DNA from: VRUE01 sp963702575
Lineage (GTDB): Bacteria; Actinomycetota; Thermoleophilia; Solirubrobacterales; 70-9
Direction of reading: 5' to 3'
Assembly (NCBI GenBank): GCA_963702575.1
Contig: CAVPCU010000002.1
Coordinates: 434,001-498,000 of the forward strand
Length of the DNA: 64,000 bases
The notes under the pieces are model-generated. The model ran no database searches. It saw only the letters and a list, made by a program, of their open reading frames with translations, and was not told where the DNA came from. Shown one piece after another: positions 22,141-30,490 of the stretch. Position 1 is the stretch's first letter, and the number at the start of each line of letters is the position of its first letter. Position numbers and translations under genes: made by a program.

Positions 22141-24192
22141 GTGGCAAAGGACACCGAGAAGCTGATCCGCCAGCTCTCGCTGATCTCGTTCCTGATGGCG
22201 CAGGGGAGGCCGGTATCGGCGCTGGAGATCAAGCGCGAGGTCGAGGGCTACAGCGACATGAATGACGACGCCTTCGCGCGCCGCTTCTACGCCGACCGCG
22301 CCGAGCTCGAGAGCCTCGGCATCCAGCTCGGTGTGGAGAAACCGGGCGAGGGGTTCTTCGAGGCCGAGCTCTACTCGCTGCCGCCGGAGAACTTCTACCT
22401 CGACGCGATCGAGTTCTCCGACGACGAGCTGGCCTCGCTGAGCACCGCCCTCTCGCTGCTCACCGACGGCGGCTTCGCTTACGCCGAGCCGCTGCGGCTG
22501 GCCTTGCAGCAGGTCGCCTGGGGCCACCCGAACCCGATCAGCGAGGGCGAACCGGCGCCGGTCGAGATGGCGATGACCGCTTCGGCCGGCGGCCGCGACC
22601 TCTCGCAGCGCCTCTCCAAGATCGAGACCGCGATCTCGCGCCGCAAGACGATCGAGTTCACCTACTACACGATGGAGCGCGACGAGACCGAGAAGCGCAG
22701 GGTGGACCCCTTCCACCTCGTCTTCCGCTCGGGCCAGTTCTACCTGATCGGCCACGCGCACGAGCGCGACGCGGTGCGCGTCTTCCGCCTCTCGCGGATC
22801 CAGGGCAAGGTCGGCTACGCCTCCAAGGCCGAGCACGACTTCTCCCCGCCGGAGGACTTCGAGCGCCGCGACTACGGCCAGCGCGCCGACTGGCAGCTGG
22901 GCGAGATCCGCGGCACCGCGAAGATCTTCGTCCGCGACCGGATCTCCTGGCTGATCGAGCGCGACTTCAGCGATTACGGCGAGCTGCGTCCGGCGAAGAA
23001 GGCCGACGGGGCGCCCGGCAAGGGCTCGGTCTTCGAGACCCCCTACGCTTCGCCGCGCGAGCTGATCGCCTGGGTGCTGCGCTGGCGCCAGAACGCCCGG
23101 GTGCTGGCGCCCGAGGAGCTGCGCGAGGAGGCCGACGGGCGCCTCGGCATGCTGCACAGCCGCCACGAGAACGGCTTCGAGCCGGCGAAGACGGTGGACC
23201 GGCCGCTGCGCGAGGCGCCTCGCCGCCCCCGCACGAACGGCCGCGGCGAGGCGGCGATCCGCCCCGAGCGCTTCGCCCGCCTGGTCACCCTCGCCGGCCT
23301 CCTGATCGACTCGGCCAAGCGGAGCGAGCGGCTGCGTGCCTCGGAGCTGCGCGAGCGGCTCGAGCTGACCGCCGAGGAGCTGCAGGAGGACATCGACCTG
23401 CTCAACGTCGTCAACTTCGGCGGCGGCACCTACGTCCTCTACGCCGAAATCCAGGGCGACGAGATCGAGGTCGACTCCGAGCCCTACGGCGACAACTTCG
23501 CCCGCCCGGCGCGGCTGCTGCCGCTCGAGGCCAAGGCCCTGATCGCCGCGATCGACCTCTTCGGCGACCGCCTGCCGCAGGGCGGCCTGCAGAGCGCCCG
23601 CAAGAAGATCGTCGTCGCGCTTGGTCACGATCCCTCCGAGGAGGGGCTGGAGATCGCCTCGCCGGGCGGGGGCGACGTCGAGGTGGCGCGCGCCGTCAAC
23701 GAGGCGATCGCCTCCCGCCGGGTGCTCGAGATCCAGTACTACAAGGAGAACGAGGACCAGTTCACCAAGCGACGGGTCGAGCCATACCGGCTCGAGAACG
23801 GCCGTGAGGGCTGGTACGCGGAGTGCTACGACCTGACCAAAGAGGGCATCCGCCACTTCAAGCTCGACCGGATCAAGGAGGCGACGATCGCCGAGGAGAC
23901 CTTCGAGCCCCGGCAGGAGGTCGAAGAGCTGGCCGGGGTCGAGGGCTGGATGACCGACGGCGAGGTGCCGACCGCCCAGGTCGCCCGCGTCTGGGTCTCG
24001 CCCGACCGCGCCCGCTGGCTGCGCGAGGAGCGGACGGTGGTCGAGGAGCTGGCCGACGGCGCAGTCGTGGTCGAGCTGCCCTACGCCGGGACGTCGTGGC
24101 TGGTGCGGGAGATCCTCCGCGGCGCCGGCGACCTGGTCGTGCTCGAGCCCGAGGAGGCGCGCCGCGCGATCGCTGCCGAGGTCGCGGGCTGA
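22141..24192 (+). CDS. pafBC: Fused PafB-PafC transcriptional regulator (two HTH-WYL halves)
   Basis: 683 residues in two similar halves. The first (about 1-340) has an HTH (LIRQLSLISFLMAQGRPVSA), a WYL domain (IEFTYYTMERDETEKRRVDP, FRSGQFYLIGHAHERD) and a WCX tail. The second (about 380-683) repeats this: RLVTLAGLLIDSAKRSERLR, EIQYYKENEDQFTKRRVEPY and WYAECYDLTKEGIRHFKLDR. In mycobacteria PafB and PafC are separate proteins that activate the LexA-independent DNA-damage response, binding single-stranded DNA through WYL; fused forms are known in other actinobacteria. The proteasome genes that often adjoin pafBC are not in this window. Leaderless start. Confidence 0.88.
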   Translation: MAKDTEKLIRQLSLISFLMAQGRPVSALEIKREVEGYSDMNDDAFARRFYADRAELESLGIQLGVEKPGEGFFEAELYSLPPENFYLDAIEFSDDELASLSTALSLLTDGGFAYAEPLRLALQQVAWGHPNPISEGEPAPVEMAMTASAGGRDLSQRLSKIETAISRRKTIEFTYYTMERDETEKRRVDPFHLVFRSGQFYLIGHAHERDAVRVFRLSRIQGKVGYASKAEHDFSPPEDFERRDYGQRADWQLGEIRGTAKIFVRDRISWLIERDFSDYGELRPAKKADGAPGKGSVFETPYASPRELIAWVLRWRQNARVLAPEELREEADGRLGMLHSRHENGFEPAKTVDRPLREAPRRPRTNGRGEAAIRPERFARLVTLAGLLIDSAKRSERLRASELRERLELTAEELQEDIDLLNVVNFGGGTYVLYAEIQGDEIEVDSEPYGDNFARPARLLPLEAKALIAAIDLFGDRLPQGGLQSARKKIVVALGHDPSEEGLEIASPGGGDVEVARAVNEAIASRRVLEIQYYKENEDQFTKRRVEPYRLENGREGWYAECYDLTKEGIRHFKLDRIKEATIAEETFEPRQEVEELAGVEGWMTDGEVPTAQVARVWVSPDRARWLREERTVVEELADGAVVVELPYAGTSWLVREILRGAGDLVVLEPEEARRAIAAEVAG

Positions 24193-24198
24193 GCGACG

Positions 24199-24960
24199 AT
24201 GGAACTGGTGGTCGGCGGGTGCGGGTGCCGGGGCAACGCGATTGAGGCGCCGGGACACGCTGAGATCCTGAGGTTGGTGGCGTCTAATCCGGGGCCGATG
24301 ACGCTGGCGGGGACTAACACCTACCTGTACGGGTCGGAGCCTTGCGTCGTGATCGATCCTGGGCCGGATGACGCCGGGCACCTCGACGCGGTGCGTGCTG
24401 CTGGTGAGGGGCGCGGTGGGATCGGGCTGGTCCTACTTACCCATAGCCACGGCGATCACGCGGCAGGGGCCGAGCGGCTCGACGTCGAGGTCGTGCTCCC
24501 CGCCGATGGCGAGGAGCACGGGGGGCTGCGCGCCCTCGCCACGCCCGGCCACGCCGCCGACCACGTCTGCTTCCTCGCCCCCGGCGGGGTCTGCTTCAGC
24601 GGCGACCTCGTCCTCGGCGAGGGCTCGACCTTCGTCCCGCCCGATGGCGGCTCGCTCGCCGCCTACATGGACTCGCTGCGCCTCCTCCAGGCCGAGCCGT
24701 TGGAGCTGCTCTGTCCCGGCCACGGGCCCTGGGTCACGGACCCGGCGGCGAAGCTGGCCGAGTACGTCGAGCACCGCGAGATGCGCGAGCGCCGATTGGT
24801 CGCCGCTCTCGATCGCGGCGAGCGCTCGCGTGAGGCGCTGCTCACCGAGGTCTGGGACGACGTCCCAGACGAGGTCCGTCCCGCCGCCGCCCTGGTGATG
24901 GAGGCGCACCTGCAGAAGCTGGAAGCCGAGGGCCGTCTGCCGGGCGCGCCGACCGACTAG
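24199..24960 (+). CDS. Metallo-beta-lactamase-fold hydrolase (LACTB2/glyoxalase II-like)
   Basis: 253 residues. THSHGDHAAG (81-90) is the HxHxDH metal site; ATPGHAADHVCF, FSGDLVLGEGSTF and CPGHGPWV supply the remaining His and Asp ligands for two metals. The C-terminal helical domain (EMRERRLVAAL and later DEVRPAAALVMEAHLQKLEA) is that of the LACTB2 branch, whose human member is an RNase. The substrate here is uncertain. The gene starts 6 bases after pafBC and may share its transcript. The first 20 residues (rich in Gly/Cys) are dubious, and a start nearer EILRLVASNPGPMTL is possible. Confidence 0.82.
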   Translation: MELVVGGCGCRGNAIEAPGHAEILRLVASNPGPMTLAGTNTYLYGSEPCVVIDPGPDDAGHLDAVRAAGEGRGGIGLVLLTHSHGDHAAGAERLDVEVVLPADGEEHGGLRALATPGHAADHVCFLAPGGVCFSGDLVLGEGSTFVPPDGGSLAAYMDSLRLLQAEPLELLCPGHGPWVTDPAAKLAEYVEHREMRERRLVAALDRGERSREALLTEVWDDVPDEVRPAAALVMEAHLQKLEAEGRLPGAPTD

Positions 24961-25000
24961 TCGAAATCCTGGCCAGCTAGCCAGTTCAGGCGCCGCTCGG

Positions 25001-25006
25001 TACGCT
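25001..25006 (+). promoter_or_regulatory. -10 box of the penicillin acylase gene
   Basis: TACGCT, 7 bases before the GTG at 25014. Confidence 0.5.
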
Positions 25007-25013
25007 GGCTTGC

Positions 25014-27392
25014 GTGAGGGGCAAGCGGGCGATGCGGACGGGATTTCTGGCCGGTGCGGCCGGCACCGGGCTCGCCGCCGCCGCGACCGGCGCCGCCTGG
25101 CACTTCCTCGCGCGGCGGCCGCTGCCGAAGCAGAAGGGGACGATCGAGCTCGCCGGCCTGGAGGGTCCGGTGCGGGTGCGGCGCGACCGCTGGGGGGTGC
25201 CGCACATCGAGGCGGGCTCGGCCGCCGACCTCTGGTTCGCCGAGGGCTTCTGCCACGGTCAGGACCGGCTCTTCCAGATGGACTTCTACCGCCGCGTCGT
25301 CTGCGGCCGCGTCTCGGAGTTCGCCGGGGCGGAGGGGCTGCCGGTCGACCGGCTGATGCGCACGCTGGGGATGCGCCGCGTCGCCCTGCGCGAGGAGGAG
25401 CAGCTCGAGCCGGGCCTGCGCGCCCTGCTGGAGCGCTTCTGCGAGGGGGTCAACGCCGCCGCGGCCAACGCCCGCGCCCGCCCCTTCGAGATGCAGCTCC
25501 TGCGGCTCGACTTCGAGCCATGGCGGCCGGCCGACATCCTCGGGCTCGGCAAGCTGCTCGCCTTCGGCCTCTCGACCAACTGGGAGAAGGAGCTGCTGCG
25601 CGCCGACATGACCCGGGCGCTCGGGCCCGAGCTGGCGGCGAAGCTCGACCCCGGCTACCCGGCCGACAACCCGGTGGTCACCCAGGAACCGTGGTCGGGC
25701 GACGGCCTGGCGCTGGCCGAGCAGATCGACGCGGTGCGGCGCAAGGTCGGCATGGCCGCCGAGGCGAGCGGCTCCAACAACTGGGCGGTCAGCGGGGCGC
25801 TCAGCGCGACCGGCTCGCCGCTGATCGCCGGCGACCCGCACCTGCCGCCGAGCATGCCGGGCATCTGGTACCAGGTCGGCCTCACCCTCGGCGATCGCTT
25901 CGTCCGCGGCGCCTCGCTGCCGGGGATGCCCGGCGTCTACATGGGGCAGAACAACGACGTCTGCTGGACCTTCACCAACGTGATGGCCGACGTCCAGGAC
26001 CTCTTCGTCGAGCGGATCGAGGGCGAGCGCTACGAATTCGAGGGCGAGTGGCGCCCGCTCGAGGTCGTCCGCGAGGAGATCGCGGTCAAGGGACGCGACG
26101 CCCCCGAGGTGCTCGACGTCCGCCTCACCCACCACGGCCCGATCGTCAACCGGGCGCTTGGCGCCGACGAGGGCGAGCCTTTGGCGCTCCGCTGGCTGAC
26201 GCTCGACCAGCCGACCGCCTTCCCCGGGATGTTCGAGCTGCACGAGATCCGCTCGGGGCCCGAGCTGGTCGCGAAGCTCGCGGGCCACACCTCGCCGGCC
26301 TCGAACCTAGTCTGGGGGGACCGCCACGGATCGATCGGCTACAAGCTGATCGGCCGCCTGCCGCTGCGCCGCGGCGGCTGCCCCGACCTGCCCAAGCCGG
26401 GCTGGGACGGCGAGTTCGAGTGGGAGGGAACGGTGCCCTACGACGAGCTGCCGGAGACGGTCGACCCCGAGAGCGGCTTCCTCGTCACCGCCAACAACCG
26501 GATCGTCGGCGACGAGTACCCGCACCACATCACCAGCGACTGGCTCGACGGCTTCCGCGCGCGGCGGATCGAGCAGCTTCTGCGCGCGACCGACGAGCAC
26601 GACATCGAGCACTTCGAGGCGATGCAGTCAGACAACCTCTCGATCCCCGGCCTCGAGGCGGCGCGGCGGCTCGGCCGCCTCGACCCGCCCGGCCAGCGCG
26701 AGACCAGCGCGCTCGAGCGGCTGCGGAGCTGGGACGGGCGGCTCGACCCGGACTCGATCGCCGGCACGATCTACCAGGCCTTCCTGCTGCGGCTCGGCCG
26801 CGAGGTCGCCCGCGCCGCGATCGGCGACCGCGACCTCAGCGAGCGCTGGCTCGACCGCGCCGACAACGGCTTCACCCCGCACGTCACCTCGCCCTGGCGC
26901 TGGCACTCGCACCTGATGAAGCTCTGGGAGGAGGCGGACGAGGAGCTGATCGGCCGCCCCTGGGACGAGCTGGTCCTGGAAGCGCTCGCCGGGGCGCTCG
27001 ACGACCTGACCGACCGTTTCGGGCCGGACCCGGAGGCGTGGCGCTGGGGCCACGTCCACGAGATGAAGTTCCCCCACCCCCTCGGCGACGCCAACCCGCT
27101 GCTCGACCGCCTGCTAAATCGCAGCCTGCGCGCGGGCGGCGCCCAGGAGACGGTCAGCCAGATCGCCTACGACCCGAACGACCCCTACAACGCCGTCTGG
27201 GCGCCGAGCTGGCGCATGGTCGCCGACCCGACCGCGCCCGAGCGCTCGCGCTGGCAGATGTTCACCGGCCAGTCGGGCCACCCCGCCAGCCCGCACTACG
27301 ACGACCTCCAGGCCGACTGGCTCGAGGGCCGCACCCAGCCGATGGCCGGCGAGGGCCCCTGGCGCGAGCTGGCTCTCGTCCCGCTGCCCTAA
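25014..27392 (+). CDS. Penicillin acylase-family Ntn hydrolase
   Basis: 792 residues. An N-terminal hydrophobic stretch (about 8-30, RTGFLAGAAGTGLAAAATGA) should direct export. The alpha chain has VRVRRDRWGVPHIEA and CHGQDRLFQMDFYRR. The autocatalytic junction is ASGSNNWAVSG, making Ser254 the new N-terminus and nucleophile of the beta chain; ITSDWLDGFRARRI and later residues are typical. Family members hydrolyse penicillins, acyl-homoserine lactones or other N-acyl amides; the substrate cannot be told from sequence. A quorum-quenching or scavenging role is possible. Confidence 0.9.
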   Translation: MRGKRAMRTGFLAGAAGTGLAAAATGAAWHFLARRPLPKQKGTIELAGLEGPVRVRRDRWGVPHIEAGSAADLWFAEGFCHGQDRLFQMDFYRRVVCGRVSEFAGAEGLPVDRLMRTLGMRRVALREEEQLEPGLRALLERFCEGVNAAAANARARPFEMQLLRLDFEPWRPADILGLGKLLAFGLSTNWEKELLRADMTRALGPELAAKLDPGYPADNPVVTQEPWSGDGLALAEQIDAVRRKVGMAAEASGSNNWAVSGALSATGSPLIAGDPHLPPSMPGIWYQVGLTLGDRFVRGASLPGMPGVYMGQNNDVCWTFTNVMADVQDLFVERIEGERYEFEGEWRPLEVVREEIAVKGRDAPEVLDVRLTHHGPIVNRALGADEGEPLALRWLTLDQPTAFPGMFELHEIRSGPELVAKLAGHTSPASNLVWGDRHGSIGYKLIGRLPLRRGGCPDLPKPGWDGEFEWEGTVPYDELPETVDPESGFLVTANNRIVGDEYPHHITSDWLDGFRARRIEQLLRATDEHDIEHFEAMQSDNLSIPGLEAARRLGRLDPPGQRETSALERLRSWDGRLDPDSIAGTIYQAFLLRLGREVARAAIGDRDLSERWLDRADNGFTPHVTSPWRWHSHLMKLWEEADEELIGRPWDELVLEALAGALDDLTDRFGPDPEAWRWGHVHEMKFPHPLGDANPLLDRLLNRSLRAGGAQETVSQIAYDPNDPYNAVWAPSWRMVADPTAPERSRWQMFTGQSGHPASPHYDDLQADWLEGRTQPMAGEGPWRELALVPLP

Positions 27393-27453
27393 ATCTTGCG
27401 AGTCACCGCGGCGGCCGGCCGAATCGATCGGCGGCTGCCATGGTTCAGGGGAG

Positions 27454-29187
27454 ATGCGGCGCTTCGCCCTTTGCCTCTTGGCGCTGGCGGCCGTCCTGCC
27501 GGCCAGCGCCAGCGCGAGGACCGTCCACTTCGGTGGGCGGACCGTCGACGTGCCCGCGTCCTGGCCGGTGATCCGGCTCGCCGAGCGGCCGCGCGCCTGC
27601 GTGCGGCTCGACCGCCGCGCCGTCTACCTCGGCAGCCCCGGCGCCGAGCAGCGCTGCTCGGCGAGCGCGATCGGCCGCCGCCGGGCGATCGTCGTCGACC
27701 CCGGCGCCCGCGCTCATGCCGCCCGACAGCGCGCCCGGGCGAGCCGGCTGCCCCCCGCCCGCCTCTCCGCCGCCTCCGCGTACACCGGCCTCGGCTTCGA
27801 CGCCTGCGCCGCCCCCTCGAGGAGCGCGATGGGGGCGTGGGGCGCTTCGCCCTACCGCGCGATCGGCGTCTACATCGGCGGCGCCAACCGCGGCTGCTCG
27901 CAGCCCAACCTGACCGCGAGCTGGGTCAGCGAACAGGTCTCCGCCGGCTGGCACCTGATCCCCACCTACGTCGGCCTCCAGGCGCCGACCAGCAGCTGCT
28001 CCTCCTGCGCCAAGCTCAGCTCCAGCTCCGCCGCCGCACAGGGCGTCGCCGACGCCTCCGACGCTGCCGAACAGGCGCGCGCGGTCGCGATCGGCCCGGG
28101 CAGCCCGATCTACTTCGACATGGAGAGCTACACCCGCACCACCGCCGCCAGCAAAGCGACGCTCGCCTTCCTCGCCGCCTGGACGAGCCAGCTCCACGCG
28201 CTCGGCTACGAGTCGGGCGTCTACAGCAGCGGCGCCTCGGGGATCGCCGACCTGGTCGACGAGCTCGGCACCTACGAAGAGCCCGACGACCTCTGGAGCG
28301 CCAACTGGAACGGCAGCGCCAGCGCCACCGACCCCTACGTCCCGTCGACGACCTGGGCCGGCCACCGCATCCACCAGTACGCCGGCGGCCACAACGAGAG
28401 CTACGGCGGGGTCTCGATCAATATCGACAACGACTACGTCGAAGGCGGCACCGGCGGCGGCAGCGCCTCCGCGGGCGTCGCCGAACCGAAGGGCCAGCTC
28501 GAATCCGTCGCCGCGCCGCTCCCGGGCCAGGTGAGCATCGCCGGCTGGGCCTTCGACCCGAGCTCGCCGACCACGCCGCTGGCGATCCGCGCCTACGTCA
28601 GCGGCGGCAGCGGGCGCGGCGTGCCCTACGAACTCGGCCCCGTCGCCAGCCTGACCCGCGAAGACGTCGCCCTCAGCCATCGCTCGGCCGGCCCCGCGCA
28701 CGGCTTCGACCTCAGCTTCCCCGTCGTGGCGAGCGGTCGCCAGCGGGTCTGCGTCTACGCGATCGGGCTCGGCGAAGGCTCCGAACGCTCGCTCGGCTGT
28801 CGAGCGGTCGGCATCCGCGTGCCGATCGAAGTCTCGCCGGTGAAGGCGGCCCGGCGGGCGCTGTGGGTCGAGGTGAGCTGTCAGTGGCCGGTGGGGACGC
28901 AGTGCCCGGGCCAGATCGTCCTGCGCGCCAACGTCCACCTCCACCGGACGGTCAGGCGGGGGAAGAGGAGCTTCACGGCGACGAGGACGATCCAGGCGGG
29001 ACTCGGCCACCGCGCCTTCGAGCTGGCCGGCGGCAGCTCGCATGCCTTCTCGCTCCACCTCAGTGGCCGCGGCCGCCTGCTCACCCGCGGCGCGACCCAG
29101 CTCCACGCCCAGCTCCTGGTCGCGATCCCCGGCGGCAGCAAGGGCCGCGGGGTGATGCTGACGCCGGGTCGCGGGCTACCGCGGTGA
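27454..29187 (+). CDS. Secreted DUF1906 (glycoside hydrolase-like, Rv2525c type) protein
   Basis: 577 residues with signal peptide MRRFALCLLALAAVLPASASA. Residues about 105-335 form the DUF1906 TIM-barrel: GLGFDACAAPSRSAM, AIGVYIGGANRGC, GWHLIPTYVGLQ, IYFDMESY (catalytic-type Asp/Glu) and IHQYAGGHNESYGGVSINID. The family includes cell-wall-associated Tat-exported Rv2525c. The C-terminal half adds a beta-domain (SIAGWAFDPSSPTTPLAIRA) seen in actinobacterial exported proteins. AGGGGAG just before the ATG is a fair ribosome site. Glycan substrate unknown. Confidence 0.82.
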   Translation: MRRFALCLLALAAVLPASASARTVHFGGRTVDVPASWPVIRLAERPRACVRLDRRAVYLGSPGAEQRCSASAIGRRRAIVVDPGARAHAARQRARASRLPPARLSAASAYTGLGFDACAAPSRSAMGAWGASPYRAIGVYIGGANRGCSQPNLTASWVSEQVSAGWHLIPTYVGLQAPTSSCSSCAKLSSSSAAAQGVADASDAAEQARAVAIGPGSPIYFDMESYTRTTAASKATLAFLAAWTSQLHALGYESGVYSSGASGIADLVDELGTYEEPDDLWSANWNGSASATDPYVPSTTWAGHRIHQYAGGHNESYGGVSINIDNDYVEGGTGGGSASAGVAEPKGQLESVAAPLPGQVSIAGWAFDPSSPTTPLAIRAYVSGGSGRGVPYELGPVASLTREDVALSHRSAGPAHGFDLSFPVVASGRQRVCVYAIGLGEGSERSLGCRAVGIRVPIEVSPVKAARRALWVEVSCQWPVGTQCPGQIVLRANVHLHRTVRRGKRSFTATRTIQAGLGHRAFELAGGSSHAFSLHLSGRGRLLTRGATQLHAQLLVAIPGGSKGRGVMLTPGRGLPR

Positions 29188-29194
29188 CGATGCC

Positions 29195-29572
29195 TCAACT
29201 CCAGGTGGCCAGGGATAGGTTCTTCAGGATCGTCCGGTCGGCGGTGACCAGTGGCGCGCCGGCGACGATCGCGTGCGCGGCGATCAGCCGGTCGAACGGG
29301 TCACGGGTCCAGGCCAGCTCCGTCGCGGCTCCTGCCAGCTCGGCAAGCGAAGCATCGGAGACCTGCAGGCCGATCCCGCGACGCAACGCGGCGAGGGGCG
29401 CCGAGGCCGGCTCGCTGACCCGGCCGACCTCGTAGAGGTATGTGAGCTCCAGCTCGACGATCGGCGAGACGCGAGGTTCCCCGAACTCGATCAGCTCGCG
29501 GATCGGCGCGGCTATTCGCCGTCCCTCCCCCTCGTACAGCCAACCGACGATGTGGGTGTCAAGAAGGATCAG
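29195..29572 (-). CDS. PIN-domain toxin, probable CTG start
   Basis: 125 residues if begun at CTG 29572: ILLDTHIVGWLYEG (first Asp), SPIVELELTYLYE (Glu), TRDPFDRLIAAHAI (Asp) and PLVTADRTILKNL (Asp). There is no ATG, GTG or TTG between the in-frame stop upstream and the first Asp, so a CTG inside the antitoxin reading frame (14-base overlap) is the only reasonable start. This weak start mirrors the PIN gene at 15001. The partner antitoxin lies directly upstream. Confidence 0.8.
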   Translation of the reverse strand: MILLDTHIVGWLYEGEGRRIAAPIRELIEFGEPRVSPIVELELTYLYEVGRVSEPASAPLAALRRGIGLQVSDASLAELAGAATELAWTRDPFDRLIAAHAIVAGAPLVTADRTILKNLSLATWS

Positions 29573-29792
29573 GGTTCCACTCCGAGGACCAGTCGATGTG
29601 GATCAGCTCGTCCGGATCGCCGACGATGTAGCCCTCGCGCCGCGGCAGGCGATCCCAGATCGACTGCTTCTCCTTGGGCGCGACGACGAGCAGCTTCCCG
29701 CCTCGCTCTATCTCGAGCGGCTGTCCGGTCTCGAGAACCTCGTCGAGCAGCCGGTAGACGTCTGCCCGTAGCTTCGATGCGGTGATCGCCAT
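29559..29792 (-). CDS. Phd/YefM-type antitoxin
   Basis: 77 residues. MAITASKLRADVYRLLDEV followed by GQPLEIERGGKLLVVAPKEK is the Phd/YefM N-terminal DNA-binding dimer fold; the C-terminal DPDELIHIDWSSEWNPDPS is the toxin-wrapping tail. ATG 29792 is preceded at four bases by GGGAGGA. Two CGTACGTACG palindromes upstream are the likely operators for autoregulation with the PIN partner. Confidence 0.85.
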   Translation of the reverse strand: MAITASKLRADVYRLLDEVLETGQPLEIERGGKLLVVAPKEKQSIWDRLPRREGYIVGDPDELIHIDWSSEWNPDPS

Positions 29793-29810
29793 GCTGTCCT
29801 CCCGCTTATT

Positions 29811-29844
29811 CGTACGTACGTCTTGAAGTTGAATCGTACGTACG
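29811..29844. promoter_or_regulatory. Twin palindromic operator CGTACGTACG of the Phd/PIN operon
   Basis: Perfect 10-bp palindromes at 29811-29820 and 29835-29844, 24 bp centre to centre (just over two helical turns), lie immediately upstream of the phd-type gene. The spacing suits two antitoxin dimers on the same DNA face, as in phd/doc and yefM/yoeB operators. Confidence 0.72.
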
Positions 29845-29999
29845 ATAACAGGCGGAGCGGCGGCCGTGGAGCGGGAGGGAACGATCGCTTGGGCTGCCAT
29901 GTCGACGACCGTACCGGGGCTCGATTCACGCGTTGCGCGCACATAGAAAGAATTCGTCAACGCCTTCCGCGCGGCTTTCAGGCAGTCTTCCGGCTCGGC

Positions 30000-30467
30000 A
30001 TGAGTCGCAGGGACCAGATCACGCTCAGCGAGGAGGAGCTGCGCGAGCTGCTCGAGGGCGAGCGGATCGCCGTCGTCTCCTCGCTCGGCCCGCGCGGCTG
30101 GCCGCACTCGATGCCGCTCTGGTTCGTGCCGCGCGGGGGCGAGGTCTGGATCTGGACCTACGCCAAGTCGCAGAAGGTGCGCAACCTCGAGCGCGATCCG
30201 CGGGCGACGGTTCTGGTCGAGACCGGCCACGAGTACGGCGAGCTGCGCGGGGCGATGATCGAAGCCGAGGCCGAGATCCACCGCGACTTCGAGACCGTGC
30301 TCGGGTTCGCGCAGGAGCTGACCCTCCGCTACGCGGGGGGCATCTCCTCGGTCGAGGGGGACGCCCGGGCGGCGCTCGAAGCGCAGGTGCCGAAGCGCGT
30401 GGCGATCCAGTTCCGCCCGCTGCGGGTTGCGACCTGGGATCACCGTAAGCTGGGCGGCTCCTACTGA
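30000..30467 (+). CDS. Pyridoxamine-5'-phosphate-oxidase-like (FMN/F420-binding) protein
   Basis: 155 residues, split-barrel fold: ERIAVVSSLGPRGWPHSMPL, VWIWTYAKSQKVRNLERDPR and ATVLVETGHEYGELRGAMIE are typical of the PPOX/F420-dependent class common in actinobacteria. VAIQFRPLRVATWDHRKLGG is the usual C-terminus. Members reduce or bind flavin, F420, heme or bilin; which applies here is open. The frame continues upstream without similarity, so the ATG at 30000 is chosen. Confidence 0.82.
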   Translation: MSRRDQITLSEEELRELLEGERIAVVSSLGPRGWPHSMPLWFVPRGGEVWIWTYAKSQKVRNLERDPRATVLVETGHEYGELRGAMIEAEAEIHRDFETVLGFAQELTLRYAGGISSVEGDARAALEAQVPKRVAIQFRPLRVATWDHRKLGGSY

Positions 30468-30490
30468 GCCGGGGAGACGTGGAAGAGACG

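Noticed and set aside
21541..23000. Very long open frames opposite real genes (for example across 21.5-24.4 kb on the minus strand)
   Set aside because: High GC leaves few stops in antisense frames; their translations are Arg/Ala/Gly/Asp-rich without domains, and conserved proteins lie on the other strand.
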